The position numbers and the translations under genes are program-made. Shown here piece by piece: positions 8,781-17,373 of a DNA stretch of 64,000 bases (position 1 is the first letter of the stretch; the number at the start of each line of letters is the position of its first letter). The DNA comes from Nocardia aurantiaca (GTDB lineage: Bacteria; Actinomycetota; Actinomycetes; Mycobacteriales; Mycobacteriaceae), in the NCBI RefSeq assembly GCF_009708175.1, contig NZ_WMBB01000012.1, positions 186,001 through 250,000 on the forward strand. The letters are read 5' to 3'. The notes under the pieces were generated by a model. It had not been told where the DNA came from. It made no database searches and saw only the letters and a list, made by a program, of their open reading frames with translations.

Positions 8781-9533
8781 CGGCTTTCCTTTCGCGGTTC
8801 GACGTCTGTCGTGACGATGATCGCACCGCATCGGGCAACCATGAGGTAAACGTCGCCGCGCGGCAGTCGAATGCGACGGATATCAGTCCGATCGCGTCGG
8901 TGCGCGTGCCGCGGCGACGTCGGCAACGAGGTAGGAGGATGGACACGGCTGGGATGGATGCCGAACCAGCGGACGGGCGGCCGACTGTCGAGTTTCGGCC
9001 GGGGTGAGCGGATGGCCGCGCTTCGCGCGGTATCGGCGCGGCCGGTGCGGCTGACCGGGAACATGTGGCCGATCACGCTTCGGTCCCGGCGGCCCGATCA
9101 CCCTCTCGCCGTTCCTGGACGTCGCGCGGCGGCATCCGCGCCGCGCGCCGCGAGATGTCCTGTTCCCGCCGCGGATTCGCCTTGCGGGCCGGTCGGGCAT
9201 GAGACGGTCGGCTCTCCTTGCCGCAGGCGTGTCCCTGTGATCTGGATCTGCCGCGCATGCCGCCCGTGGTGGTGCGGGCCGGTTTCACCGAACGGCCCGC
9301 TGTCGCGACCTGGCCCTGATCTGCACCGCGGGCATCGTCACCGTGGCGCCGCGGGGCGGGGCATAGCCCCGGAACCGCCGGGCTGCGCGCGCGTGGAGTG
9401 GAGATCGCCCTCGCCGCCATCGCGCTGGGCTACTGGCAGCCGGGCAGCGATGTCCTCATCCCACGATGAAGGTGCGCCGCAAGCCGATCGGCGACCGATA
9501 TGCCGACCTCATCGGGGGCGGGTACGGAGATTC
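8781..9533. other. Gene-poor 750 bp, possible decayed coding sequence
   Basis: No frame here has a convincing start, length and composition together. On the plus strand several short protein-like pieces appear in changing frames, such as MRRSALLAAGVSL near 9200 and ARGVEIALAAIALGYWQPG near 9390. They could be the remains of an old gene, but no family could be named. The long plus-strand frame covering 8871-9887 runs antisense through the Rpf gene and is rejected. Confidence 0.3.
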
Positions 9534-9866
9534 TCAGAGGTAGGCGCCGCAGGTGGGCCACGCCCCAGGACCCTGGTGGGCGAGGAGCTGTTCCGCGATG
9601 CGGATCTGTTCCTCGCGGCTGGCATCGGCCGGGTTTCCGCTGCCGCCGTAGGCTTTCCACGTGCTCTGAGTGAATTGCAGGCCACCGTAATAACCGTTGC
9701 CGGTGTCGGCATTCCAGTCCCCGCCCGCCTCGCACTGGACGACCGCATCCCAGTCGTGCCATTGGGCGGCGAGTGCGGTGGCGGCCGGTCCGCAGGTCAG
9801 GACCGTAATTCCGATGGCGAGAGCAAGAACGTGAGCAGGTCTTCGAAACGAGCGCTGTCCGATCAT
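9534..9866 (-). CDS. Resuscitation-promoting-factor-like transglycosylase
   Basis: Secreted 110-residue protein: signal peptide (hydrophobic 11-33, cleavage near ALAA-QW) followed by one Rpf domain. The domain contains WDAVVQCEAGGDW, with the catalytic Glu at residue 46, then GYYGGLQFTQSTWKAYGG and ASREEQIRIAEQLL, ending ...WPTCGAYL. These enzymes cleave peptidoglycan glycan strands and help dormant actinobacteria resume growth. The protein is a minimal RpfE/RpfD-like form without LysM or G5 domains. The start is ATG 9866 with GGCGGAG upstream. A TACTAT-like -10 sits about 60 bases upstream; no c-di-AMP riboswitch was recognised in that short leader. Confidence 0.92.
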   Translation of the reverse strand: MIGQRSFRRPAHVLALAIGITVLTCGPAATALAAQWHDWDAVVQCEAGGDWNADTGNGYYGGLQFTQSTWKAYGGSGNPADASREEQIRIAEQLLAHQGPGAWPTCGAYL

Positions 9867-9963
9867 GGCGTATCTCCGCCCTGGTAGCCGAACTCGCGGG
9901 AAAGACGATCTACAGATAGTAGCTGAAGATTTGCTGAGTATCCATAATTGTGCTCTGAACAGG

Positions 9964-11427
9964 TTATGAGATGGTTTGCAGGTGAAAGTCGCCCGGCTCG
10001 GGGTCGGCGAGCATGGATTCCATGGTGGCCCGGTCGAAGGGGAGCAGGTCGATGCTGCCGCCCTCGGTGAAGTACCAGGAGTTGCAGCCGGTGTTCCAGA
10101 CCGTGGGGCCCATGGCCTCGGCGACCTCGGATTCGAACTGGGCGGTGGCCTCCTCGGTGACCTCGACGGTGTCGAATTCGCCTGCGCTCCAGCGCTCGAT
10201 CCAGCGGGTGATGTAGCGGGCGGTCACCTCGGCGGCGTGGTGCAGCGGGATGGAGCCGGTGGGGGAGTGGGGGCCGAGGACGGTGAAGAAGTTGGGAAAG
10301 CCGGGGATCGCGGTCATGCGGTAGGCGCGCGGGCCCCCGGCCCAGGCGTCGTCGATCGAGATGCCCTCGCGACCAACCAGGTTCATGGGCCTCATGTAGT
10401 CATGGGCGCGGAAGCCGGTGGCGAGCACGATCATGTCGAGATCGTGGTGACGGCCGTCGGCGGTGCGAATGCCGGTCGGGGTGACCTCCTCGATGGCCGT
10501 GGTGACCAGCTCGGCATTGCGGGCACGCAGGGCGCGGTAGTAGGTGCCGGAGAGGACCTGGCGCTTGCACAGCGGCTCGTAGTCGGGGGTGAGCCGTTCG
10601 CGCAGCTCGGGTTGGAGGATCTGGGCGCGCAGGCTCAGGCGCGCGTACTCCTGGACCGCGCGCCGTCGCCAGCTGGGCCGGGTGACCACATCGGTGAACA
10701 GGGCGGCCCCGGCCAGGCCGGCTCGGTAGAGCGCGCGATTCACCTGTGGCAGTCGGTTCAGCACCGCGCCGACGAGCGCGGGCTGCGGGATCTGCATCGG
10801 GGCCCAGATCACCCACTGTGGGCTGCGTACGAAGTGAGTGATGCGCTCGGCCTCGGGTTGCAGGGCCGAAACCACCTGCACGCCGGTCGATCCCGTGCCG
10901 AGGACCGCGATCCGCCGCCCGGAGGTGGCGACGGTGTCGTCCCAGCGCGCGGTGTGCAGGATGTCGCCCGTGAACTCGCCCAGCCCGGGCAGGTCCGGCA
11001 CGGCCGGGTGGTGCAGCACGCCGGTGGCCGCGATGACGAAGTCGGCCTCGTGCCGGCTCCCGTCGCCGGTCTCGATCTCCCATCCCGACCCGGTGAACGT
11101 CGCCGCCACCACCTCGGAATTCAGTCGAAGCTGCGCCCGCAGCCCGTACCGGTCGGCCACATCGGCCAGATATCGCTGGATCTCCGGTCCGGGCGCGAAG
11201 ATGTGCGACCAGTCCGGCTTCGGCGCGAAGCCGAACTGATACAGCTGGGAGGGCACATCACAGGTCAGCCCCGGGTAATGGTTCCAATGCCACACCCCGC
11301 CCACGTCGGCGCCCTTCTCCAGGATCACGAAGTCGTGGAACCCATTGCGCTGCAGGGTGATAGCAGTCGCGATGCCGGACACCCCGGCCCCGATGATCAC
11401 GATGCGAGGCTGCCGCGGCGCGCCCAT
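9964..11427 (-). CDS. Flavin monooxygenase, Baeyer-Villiger type
   Basis: NAD(P)H-dependent FAD monooxygenase of 487 residues. It has the N-terminal FAD Rossmann motif GAGVSGIATAI, the conserved GGVWHWNHYPGLTCDVPS segment, the type I Baeyer-Villiger fingerprint FTGDILHTARWD (F-x-G-x3-H-x3-W-D) and the NADPH-binding GTGSTGVQ. Members convert ketones to esters or lactones, or oxidise heteroatoms; the substrate is unknown. ATG 11427 is chosen because GAGGAGG lies 5 bases upstream; a GTG two codons earlier would overlap that site. The upstream region carries a small inverted repeat that may be a regulator site. Confidence 0.88.
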   Translation of the reverse strand: MGAPRQPRIVIIGAGVSGIATAITLQRNGFHDFVILEKGADVGGVWHWNHYPGLTCDVPSQLYQFGFAPKPDWSHIFAPGPEIQRYLADVADRYGLRAQLRLNSEVVAATFTGSGWEIETGDGSRHEADFVIAATGVLHHPAVPDLPGLGEFTGDILHTARWDDTVATSGRRIAVLGTGSTGVQVVSALQPEAERITHFVRSPQWVIWAPMQIPQPALVGAVLNRLPQVNRALYRAGLAGAALFTDVVTRPSWRRRAVQEYARLSLRAQILQPELRERLTPDYEPLCKRQVLSGTYYRALRARNAELVTTAIEEVTPTGIRTADGRHHDLDMIVLATGFRAHDYMRPMNLVGREGISIDDAWAGGPRAYRMTAIPGFPNFFTVLGPHSPTGSIPLHHAAEVTARYITRWIERWSAGEFDTVEVTEEATAQFESEVAEAMGPTVWNTGCNSWYFTEGGSIDLLPFDRATMESMLADPEPGDFHLQTIS

Positions 11428-11477
11428 CGCCACCTCCTCGTTGGATACCCTTGGAACTCGAATACTGAAGGTATTTG

Positions 11478-11490
11478 TAACCGGTGGTTA
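11478..11490 (-). promoter_or_regulatory. Small inverted repeat upstream of monooxygenase
   Basis: TAACC-GGT-GGTTA lies about 50 bases before the monooxygenase start. Its size and position suit a repressor site, but the arms are only 5 bases long, so this is a weak call. Confidence 0.25.
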
Positions 11491-11591
11491 TGTCAATCGG
11501 TCGAGGGTCTCGTCGCGCAGCCTCGATCGGGATCGATGCTTGGACGAACCGGCGGACGGCAGCTCCTTCGGCTCCGCGAGGACGGTGTCCG

Positions 11592-13073
11592 TCAGGACTG
11601 CTTGATCGAGTAGGAGCCGACGGTGTTCCCGGTCAGCTGCCAGCCGCCCTCCACCTGGGTGAGGGTGAGCTCGGAAACATTGGTGGACTGGAGATTCGGG
11701 CGCGCGGCGCCGGGGTACCAGGCTTCCACGCGTCCGGTCCCGGTGCCGGCGAAGCCGTTCGCGGTGACCGTTGCCAGGGTGCCGGGGACGGCGCGCGGGT
11801 AGGCGCGGGCCAGCGGCCGGGCGAATCCGGCGACCTGACCGAGCGCGGCGCCCGAGGGGCAGGCGATGCGGTTGAGATTGCCCTGCGGCTTGTTCGTATT
11901 GCCGTCGCGCACGGTGTGCGGGTCACCGCACGCCTGCTTCCACGACCACCACGCGCCGCCCATGCGATCGGCGTTCAGCTGGTCGACGAACCGATCCACC
12001 TTGGCCGCATCGGAATTCGGATCCCCGAACCAGCCCCACTCGCCGCTCCACACCGGCACCTTGTACTTGGCGGCGGCGTCGAGGGCGACGGTGAAGCCCA
12101 GCTCTATGGACGGGAAGGCGTTCACGATATTGATCGACTCGCTGTACAGATGCGGCGAGAACACCGCCAGCGGATCGGTGATGTAGTGCGCCGGCGGCGT
12201 GGCGTCGATGCCGATGGCCGACCAGATCGCACTCGGCTCGAAGATGGCCAGGTGCGGCAGACTCCCGCGCTCGGCCCGCCGGATGGCGGCGATGACCCGC
12301 TGGTAGTACTCGCCGAGCTGGTCGGACGCCGAAAACGGGTCGCGCAGACCGGGATTGGGCTCATTGAGCAGGTCGTAGCCGGCGATGGCGGGCTCGTCCT
12401 TGAACTCGGCGGCCAACCTCGCCCAGGTGTCGACCAAGTGGCCCTGAATGCCCTGGGTGTCGTCGTAGAAGTTCTGGAAGGAGCGGGCCACGGCGGGCGC
12501 GGTCTCGCGGACGCCGCCGACATTGCAGGTGGTCCAGCCATCGGTGAGCGTCGCCCACGCGGGCGCGCCATCCCAGCCGATACCCGGCTTCATGAAGATC
12601 GGGCAGCCCTGACCCTTGGGCGTGCCGACGGCCTTGCCCCACGCGTCCTGATGCATGTCCAGCACGGTGTAGATGCCGTTCGCCTTGGCGTCGTCGACGG
12701 CGGTGTGGATGCGGGCCAGATAGGTCCGGTCGAACGCGCCAGGCGTGGGTTCGAGCGCGGACCAGGCCAGATTGAGCCGCACCACGTTGAAGCCGAGCGC
12801 CGCCATCTGGGCGAAATCCGTGCGGTCGAGCGGTGCGACGGTCGGCAGCGCCGGATCGTTCTGCGCATAGTCGTTGAGCTGGTTGACATTCGCGCCCCGC
12901 AGCAGCACCGTGCGTCCGGTGACATCGGTGATGGCGCCGTTGGCGACGGTGAGCTGAGGCAGGGTCCAGCCGCCCGGTTCCGCCGTCGCCTCCGGCCCCT
13001 GCTGGACGGCGATACCGGTGAACACGAGCGCCGCCGCGGCGACAGGGGCCAGGAGTCGGCCTCGAAATGGCAT
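11592..13073 (-). CDS. GH5 glycoside hydrolase, endoglycoceramidase/cellulase-like, secreted
   Basis: Exported 493-residue enzyme. The start is ATG 13073 with AAGAGG 6 bases upstream; a signal peptide spans about residues 5-30. The GH5 barrel shows RGANVNQL, NVVRLNLAWSALEP, VLDMHQDAWGK, the acid/base Glu in LLNEPNPG (about residue 237) and the nucleophile Glu in PVWSGEWGW (about 344). The overall pattern fits the endoglycoceramidase-like subfamily of actinobacteria, which act on glycolipid or other beta-glycosidic bonds. A C-terminal beta-type domain of about 90 residues follows. An 8-base inverted repeat is found 115 bases upstream. Confidence 0.87.
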   Translation of the reverse strand: MPFRGRLLAPVAAAALVFTGIAVQQGPEATAEPGGWTLPQLTVANGAITDVTGRTVLLRGANVNQLNDYAQNDPALPTVAPLDRTDFAQMAALGFNVVRLNLAWSALEPTPGAFDRTYLARIHTAVDDAKANGIYTVLDMHQDAWGKAVGTPKGQGCPIFMKPGIGWDGAPAWATLTDGWTTCNVGGVRETAPAVARSFQNFYDDTQGIQGHLVDTWARLAAEFKDEPAIAGYDLLNEPNPGLRDPFSASDQLGEYYQRVIAAIRRAERGSLPHLAIFEPSAIWSAIGIDATPPAHYITDPLAVFSPHLYSESINIVNAFPSIELGFTVALDAAAKYKVPVWSGEWGWFGDPNSDAAKVDRFVDQLNADRMGGAWWSWKQACGDPHTVRDGNTNKPQGNLNRIACPSGAALGQVAGFARPLARAYPRAVPGTLATVTANGFAGTGTGRVEAWYPGAARPNLQSTNVSELTLTQVEGGWQLTGNTVGSYSIKQS

Positions 13074-13187
13074 ATCAAACCTCTTTATGGGGCGAAATCG
13101 CGGAGATCTCTTCGGGTGGCGCCCGGGTGCGTGCATGGAGAACCTAGTGGCCCAACGAGTCCGAGGGGAAACAGTAGTTCCGAACCG

Positions 13188-13210
13188 ATTGACAAGACGA
13201 GGTTGTCAAT
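13188..13210. promoter_or_regulatory. Perfect inverted repeat ATTGACAA-N7-TTGTCAAT
   Basis: Two perfect 8-base arms are separated by GACGAGG, upstream of the GH5 gene. The size and symmetry resemble a TetR- or MarR-type operator. No adjacent regulator gene explains it. Confidence 0.45.
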
Positions 13211-13336
13211 GGATCCCAAATATCGGATTCAAGTCTCTTCCGTTATGCTCCAGCATCTCTCGTCCTGGGCGGAACACTCGAATTCCCGCTCCGCACTCGG
13301 ATTCGGTTCATGTATTCCGCAACCGCTGGAAGCACC

Positions 13337-13500
13337 ATGAGAAAGTGGCCGCCGAACCGGCGGCGATCGCATCGGGCATGCCCGGGACGGGTGTTGCCGT
13401 GAGTGCGGGTGTCGCGACCACCGATACTCGCGCGGCCGCCTCCGCGCACTGCGGTCACGACACCGAGAAACCAGCCGGCATTCACCGTGTCCGCTTCAAA
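13337..13500 (+). pseudogene. Possible remnant of a small secreted protein
   Basis: ATG at 13337 begins MRK; after a one-base shift the sequence continues as VAAEPAAIASGMPGTG and VAVSAGVATTDTRAAASAHC, which looks like a signal peptide and the start of a mature protein. Downstream the frame becomes basic and random-looking. The pattern suggests a lost secreted-protein gene with a frameshift right after the start. Family not recognised. Confidence 0.3.
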
Positions 13501-13785
13501 GCTCCTCCGCGTAGGGCTCTTTCGTCGCTGAGCGCCCTCACGATGGGTGTTCCGCGGTCGGCGGAAACAGCTTTACAGCCCGTCATCCGAATGCCATTCG
13601 CGCGTCACCGTGGTGGCACGGTCGATGGCAACACTGTCTTTCGCACTCGGTGCCGGTCGACGAGCCTCCAATCGCCCGGTGTCCGCACTCGACGCGAATC
13701 CTCCGTTCATGCCTCGCGTCGGCCACGGGAACCCGCGGACACCCTGGCATCGAGTGCGCTTATCGTCGCGCGCCCGGAGGTTCCG

Positions 13786-14250
13786 ATGTTCGAATCGTGC
13801 TGCTCCCCTCACGAATCGGCCCACGTGCTCAGAGCACGCTACGGACTTCCGGTCGAGATGTACGCCGAGCGGCCGTTGCTCACCGTCGGTGCCGCGGTGG
13901 AGGCGCTGAACCTACCGGCTCCGCTGGCCCGCCGGGTCTCGGTCCGGCTCTCGTGGCTGCCGTCGCTGCCCGCGGTCGCCGAACCACGCGGCCGCCGCTG
14001 GACCTTTCCGGTGGCGCCACCGTTGCCGTATCACCCGGTACCCCAACGCCTTCGGCGCTTCCTGTTCGACCACGGCGTGACCATGCCCGACCACGGCAGC
14101 AAGATCCTGCTACCCACGTCCGACGAGACGTTCGGCCGGCACTGGGCCATCGAGCCCGAACCCGGACGCTTGTGCCTGCCGCATCGAGTTGTCGTGCTGG
14201 CCGCCATCCGGCTGTCGATCCTCGAGGGGCCCGATCGCGTCCCAGCCTGA
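13786..14250 (+). CDS. Conserved-looking hypothetical protein, 154 aa
   Basis: ATG 13786 with GGAGG 5 bases upstream makes this start convincing. The product begins MFESCCSPHESAHVLRARYG, contains a Leu/Pro-rich middle (LPAPLARRVSVRLSWLPSLP) and a C-terminal segment with HWAIEPEPGRLCLPHRVV. There are no membrane segments or recognised domain. Codon use agrees with neighbouring real genes. Function unknown. Confidence 0.6.
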   Translation: MFESCCSPHESAHVLRARYGLPVEMYAERPLLTVGAAVEALNLPAPLARRVSVRLSWLPSLPAVAEPRGRRWTFPVAPPLPYHPVPQRLRRFLFDHGVTMPDHGSKILLPTSDETFGRHWAIEPEPGRLCLPHRVVVLAAIRLSILEGPDRVPA

Positions 14251-14299
14251 GTCGCTCACCGGTGGCACGAAAATGAAAAGTGCTGGAGCAAGACGTGTT

Positions 14300-15310
14300 T
14301 CACTCGGCGGCGACGCTGCCATAATTCGTATCGGGTGTTGGAGCCCGCAAGGCGGGGTAGTCGCCGCGCTTGACTGCTCTCCCGATCAGAACGGTCTCGA
14401 CGTCGGTGACGGGATATCGAGCGAGTTCGACCGTGAGAAATCGATAGAGCTCACCGAGATCTCGTAGCCACAGCGCGATCTGGAGGTTGGTGGGTCCGGT
14501 GGTGGCCGCCGCGCCGTGAACCGCGGGATGCCGCGCGAGGGCTTCACCGGTGGTGTGCAGGTCGGCGGGCGCCACGCGCAGGTACAGATTGGCGTCGACA
14601 TGCAGACCGAGCAGGTGCGGGTCGACGATCACGCGCGTGCGCAGGAGGCCGTGAGCGATCAGGCGATGGATGCGGCGGCGGGCGGTCGATTCCGGAATGC
14701 CGATCATATGCGCCAGACGCGCCGCGGGTGTTCGCGCATCGTGGCGGAGGCTGTCGAGCAGGCGGTGGTCGGTGTCGTCGAGGCGGTAACCGTCAGCGGG
14801 CTGGACCGCGACACGGAGGGCCGTGGCTTCGGTCTCGGTCAGGGCATGCAGACGCCAGTCCCAGGCGTCGGCGAACCCGTGCAACACGGTTTGCGCGGTC
14901 GCCGCCGTCACCGCGGAGGTGGCGGGCAACTGTTCGAGCACGAACCGGTCGCGATGATCGGGCTCGGCGACGACCACCGCGCAGATCTCGTCACCGGCAC
15001 GGGAGACATCGATGAAATGCACCTGCGGTTGTCTGGCGAGCGCCGCGGTCAGCGGCTCGAGCTTGCCGCGCAGCACCCGGATTCGTAGCACGGTCACCTC
15101 CGCGCCCGCCGTCGACGGCGGGGCAGCGACGACCCGTAACCCTCCGCCGGCCGACAGCGCCGACAGCAGACGCCGCACCCGCGTACTACTCAACCTCAGC
15201 GCCGCGGCCAATTCCTCCGCGGTAGCCCGCCCGTTCACCTGAAGCGCCGCGATCAGCCGGGACACCTCGGCATCTTGATCGGAAGCGATCGAATTCACCG
15301 TCACAATCAT
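14300..15310 (-). CDS. Lrp/AsnC-family regulator with two HTH-RAM-like halves
   Basis: Protein of 336 residues, about twice the usual 150, and made of two Lrp-like modules. The N-terminal helix-turn-helix (residues 15-55, ATAEELAAALRLSSTRVRR) is followed by a degenerate effector domain. A second helix-turn-helix near residues 178-220 reads ARTPAARLAHMIGIPESTAR and RRIHRLIAHGLL, with a C-terminal effector-like domain after it. Such double Lrp proteins control amino-acid-related or lineage-specific genes. It is divergent from the inositol-phosphatase-like gene, which is a likely target. The start is ATG 15310. Confidence 0.85.
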   Translation of the reverse strand: MIVTVNSIASDQDAEVSRLIAALQVNGRATAEELAAALRLSSTRVRRLLSALSAGGGLRVVAAPPSTAGAEVTVLRIRVLRGKLEPLTAALARQPQVHFIDVSRAGDEICAVVVAEPDHRDRFVLEQLPATSAVTAATAQTVLHGFADAWDWRLHALTETEATALRVAVQPADGYRLDDTDHRLLDSLRHDARTPAARLAHMIGIPESTARRRIHRLIAHGLLRTRVIVDPHLLGLHVDANLYLRVAPADLHTTGEALARHPAVHGAAATTGPTNLQIALWLRDLGELYRFLTVELARYPVTDVETVLIGRAVKRGDYPALRAPTPDTNYGSVAAE

Positions 15311-15321
15311 CAGTATCGATC

Positions 15322-15336
15322 AAAGTCGGGCACTTT
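15322..15336. promoter_or_regulatory. Candidate Lrp/AsnC operator AAAGT-CGGGC-ACTTT
   Basis: A 15-base site with perfect 5-base arms lies in the 103-base divergent region between the double Lrp regulator and the phosphatase-like gene. Lrp-type sites are often about 15 bases with this symmetry. Assignment to this regulator is inference from position. Confidence 0.4.
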
Positions 15337-15413
15337 CCTTCGGGATTCCGCCAGTCCGACGGCACAGTGAAGTGGTCCTCGCCCACGACATCGACATCAC
15401 AGGAGATCTGTCC

Positions 15414-16205
15414 ATGGACTACGACGCCCTCTCCCAGGCCATAGCGGCCATCGCGGAGCAGACCGGCGCGGAACTCGACGCCTTGGCCCGCCCCACCCCT
15501 CCCGCAACCCTTGCCGAGCTCGAATCGACTTTCGACGCGGTCGACAGCCCTGCCGCGGAACGGATCCGGCAGCGACTGCGCCCTCTGATGCCCGAGGCCG
15601 CCTGGTTCGCGGGACTTTTCACCGACCTGCCCGAGCAGGGCGCGGTCTGGGTTGTCGACGCCATCGACGGCGCGGTGCAATACCTGCAAGGGCTTCCCCA
15701 GTGGTGCGTGAGCATCACCCTGGTCCAGGATCGCCGACCGATCGCGGCTGCCCTGCACAGTCCCGCCCTGGCCGAAACCTACCGCGCGGCAACGGAAATC
15801 GGCGCTTTCCGCGACAACCGGCCCATCGCCCCATCGACGAAGACCGTCCTCGACGCCGCACTGGTCGCGACCAGCCAGCCACCCTTCCCGGGCCGGCAGG
15901 CCGGTGTCACCGCCGCCGCCGGGCGCACCCTGACCGCCCTGCTCGAACACGCCGCCGCGGTCCGGAACTTCGGACCCACCTCCTGGCAGATCGCCGACAC
16001 CGCCGCCGGCCGCGTGGACGCGTTCTGGCTCAACGGTATCGACGACACCAACCTGCTCGCGGGCGCCCTGATCGCCGAACAAGCCGGATCCATCGTCACC
16101 GACATCACAGGACAACCCTGGATCCCCGGCGCGTCCGGGTTCCTCACCGCGCCGAGCGGACTGCACAGCACCCTCGTCGGCCTGCTGAACCACCGTCCCG
16201 GTTGA
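15414..16205 (+). CDS. Inositol monophosphatase-family protein, divergent active site
   Basis: Protein of 263 residues; ATG 15414 with AGGAGA upstream. The family core appears as VVDAIDGAVQYLQGLPQWC, equivalent to the metal-binding motif usually written DPxDGT, so the Pro is Ala and the Thr is Ala. The C-terminal metal motif is NGIDDTNLLAGALIAEQAG where WDxAAG is typical. The upstream metal-binding Glu segment is not evident. It may be a phosphatase with altered specificity or a non-catalytic relative. It is divergent from the double Lrp regulator, which suggests regulation by it. Confidence 0.75.
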   Translation: MDYDALSQAIAAIAEQTGAELDALARPTPPATLAELESTFDAVDSPAAERIRQRLRPLMPEAAWFAGLFTDLPEQGAVWVVDAIDGAVQYLQGLPQWCVSITLVQDRRPIAAALHSPALAETYRAATEIGAFRDNRPIAPSTKTVLDAALVATSQPPFPGRQAGVTAAAGRTLTALLEHAAAVRNFGPTSWQIADTAAGRVDAFWLNGIDDTNLLAGALIAEQAGSIVTDITGQPWIPGASGFLTAPSGLHSTLVGLLNHRPG

Positions 16206-16221
16206 TGGTTCCGTGGACTGG

Positions 16222-17151
16222 TCAGCGGCCGACCCGGTCGGTGTGATGGTCGGCCGGTGGTGTCCGGGCGACGATGATGGGGCATTCGACCGACTGCACC
16301 AGCGCGGAGCTGGTGGAACCGAGCAGCATGCCGGCGAAGCCGCCGCGGCCGTGGCTGCCGACGACCACCAGTTGCGCATTCTCCGATTCCGCCAACAGCG
16401 AGTGCGCGGGCTGGTCGCGGACCAGGACGCGGCGTACCGGCACGTCCGGATACTGTTCGCTGTGGTCGGCCAGGCTTTCCGCCAGGAGTGCGTCCTCGCT
16501 GTCACGGATTGATTCCCAATCGGCCGGCTCCCGTTCGGCGCTGGTGGCATCGCTCCACGAGTGCAGGGCGATCAGCCCGACCTTGCGCAGGGACGCCTCC
16601 TCGAACGCGAGCTCGATGGCGGGCACGCTGTCGGGACTGCCGTCGACGCCGACGAGCACGGGCTTGCGCGACGAGACCGCGTCCGTCCCGGACATCGCGT
16701 GTATCACCGCGACCGGACAGTGCGCGTGGTGGACCACCGCCGAACTCACCGAACCGAGCACAGCGCGCCGGAACCCGCCGCGACCGCGGCTGCCGACCAC
16801 CAGGGTGCGCGCACGCTGTGAACGTGCGATCAGACTGGGAATGATCGGATCGAAGATCACCTCGGTGCTGATCGCCAGGTCGTCACCCGGCACGGTGTCG
16901 TGCGCGATTCGCGCCGCCTCGGCCACGATCTGCTCGCCGGCGTCCTGCAACTGATCGACCGCTTCGGCGGTCACGAAAGGCGCAGGCCCGTAAGCGAACT
17001 GGAAGGCCTGGGAGATGATCAGATGCAGTCGGCACCCGTGCAGCGCGGCATCGGCCGCCGCCCAGGCCACCGCCAGATGGGACGTCGCGGAGCCGTCGAC
17101 GGCGGCCACGATCGGCGCGTCCGGCGCCGGCGCGGGAATGTGGTCGGTCAT
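16222..17151 (-). CDS. Tandem universal stress protein
   Basis: Protein of 309 residues with two USP domains. Each shows the ATP-binding signature: VGSRGRGGFRRAVLGSVS in the first and VGSHGRGGFAGMLLGSTS in the second. The domain starts are VAAVDGSATS and VGVDGSPDS. ATG 17151 is preceded by GGAGAAGGAGAG. Tandem USPs of this type are hallmark members of the DosR hypoxia regulon in mycobacteria. Two DosR-like boxes lie in the shared upstream region (17312-17353). It is convergent with the phosphatase-like gene. Confidence 0.93.
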   Translation of the reverse strand: MTDHIPAPAPDAPIVAAVDGSATSHLAVAWAAADAALHGCRLHLIISQAFQFAYGPAPFVTAEAVDQLQDAGEQIVAEAARIAHDTVPGDDLAISTEVIFDPIIPSLIARSQRARTLVVGSRGRGGFRRAVLGSVSSAVVHHAHCPVAVIHAMSGTDAVSSRKPVLVGVDGSPDSVPAIELAFEEASLRKVGLIALHSWSDATSAEREPADWESIRDSEDALLAESLADHSEQYPDVPVRRVLVRDQPAHSLLAESENAQLVVVGSHGRGGFAGMLLGSTSSALVQSVECPIIVARTPPADHHTDRVGR

Positions 17152-17311
17152 CGTCTCTCCTTCTCCTGATGCCGGTCGCCGGCGGAATACCCGGCCACCG
17201 CTACGACACCCAGCATCGACGAACACGATGCTCGGCGGCGTGGTCGAAAGTCATCGAATGTCAGGTACTCGGCCTGTTTTCGAGCAGCTCAGCGGGATGC
17301 CGGTGACTATC

Positions 17312-17325
17312 GGGACTTCGGTACG
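17312..17325 (+). promoter_or_regulatory. DosR-like box 1
   Basis: GGGACTTCGGTACG keeps the left half (GGGACT) and part of the right half of the DosR consensus TTSGGGACTWWAGTCCCSAA. It lies about 50 bases before the damaged ABC exporter gene and about 160 before the universal stress gene. Confidence 0.4.
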
Positions 17326-17339
17326 GGCCGTTGGTCTCT

Positions 17340-17353
17340 GGGACCGAAGTCGG
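17340..17353 (+). promoter_or_regulatory. DosR-like box 2
   Basis: GGGACCGAAGTCGG matches about 10 of 14 core positions of the DosR consensus (GGGAC and AGTC both present). The two sites are 28 bases apart, close to the 20-30 base spacing of paired DosR sites in mycobacteria. No dosR/dosS gene is in the window. Confidence 0.45.
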
Positions 17354-17373
17354 ACACACCGCATGCTGTCGTC

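Noticed and set aside
9867..9960. c-di-AMP (ydaO-type) riboswitch before the Rpf-like gene
   Set aside because: Such switches often precede rpf genes, but the leader here is too short and lacks the recognisable conserved core.
9976..13340. Long plus-strand frames opposite the monooxygenase and GH5 genes
   Set aside because: Antisense shadows; both opposite genes have complete catalytic motifs and ribosome sites.
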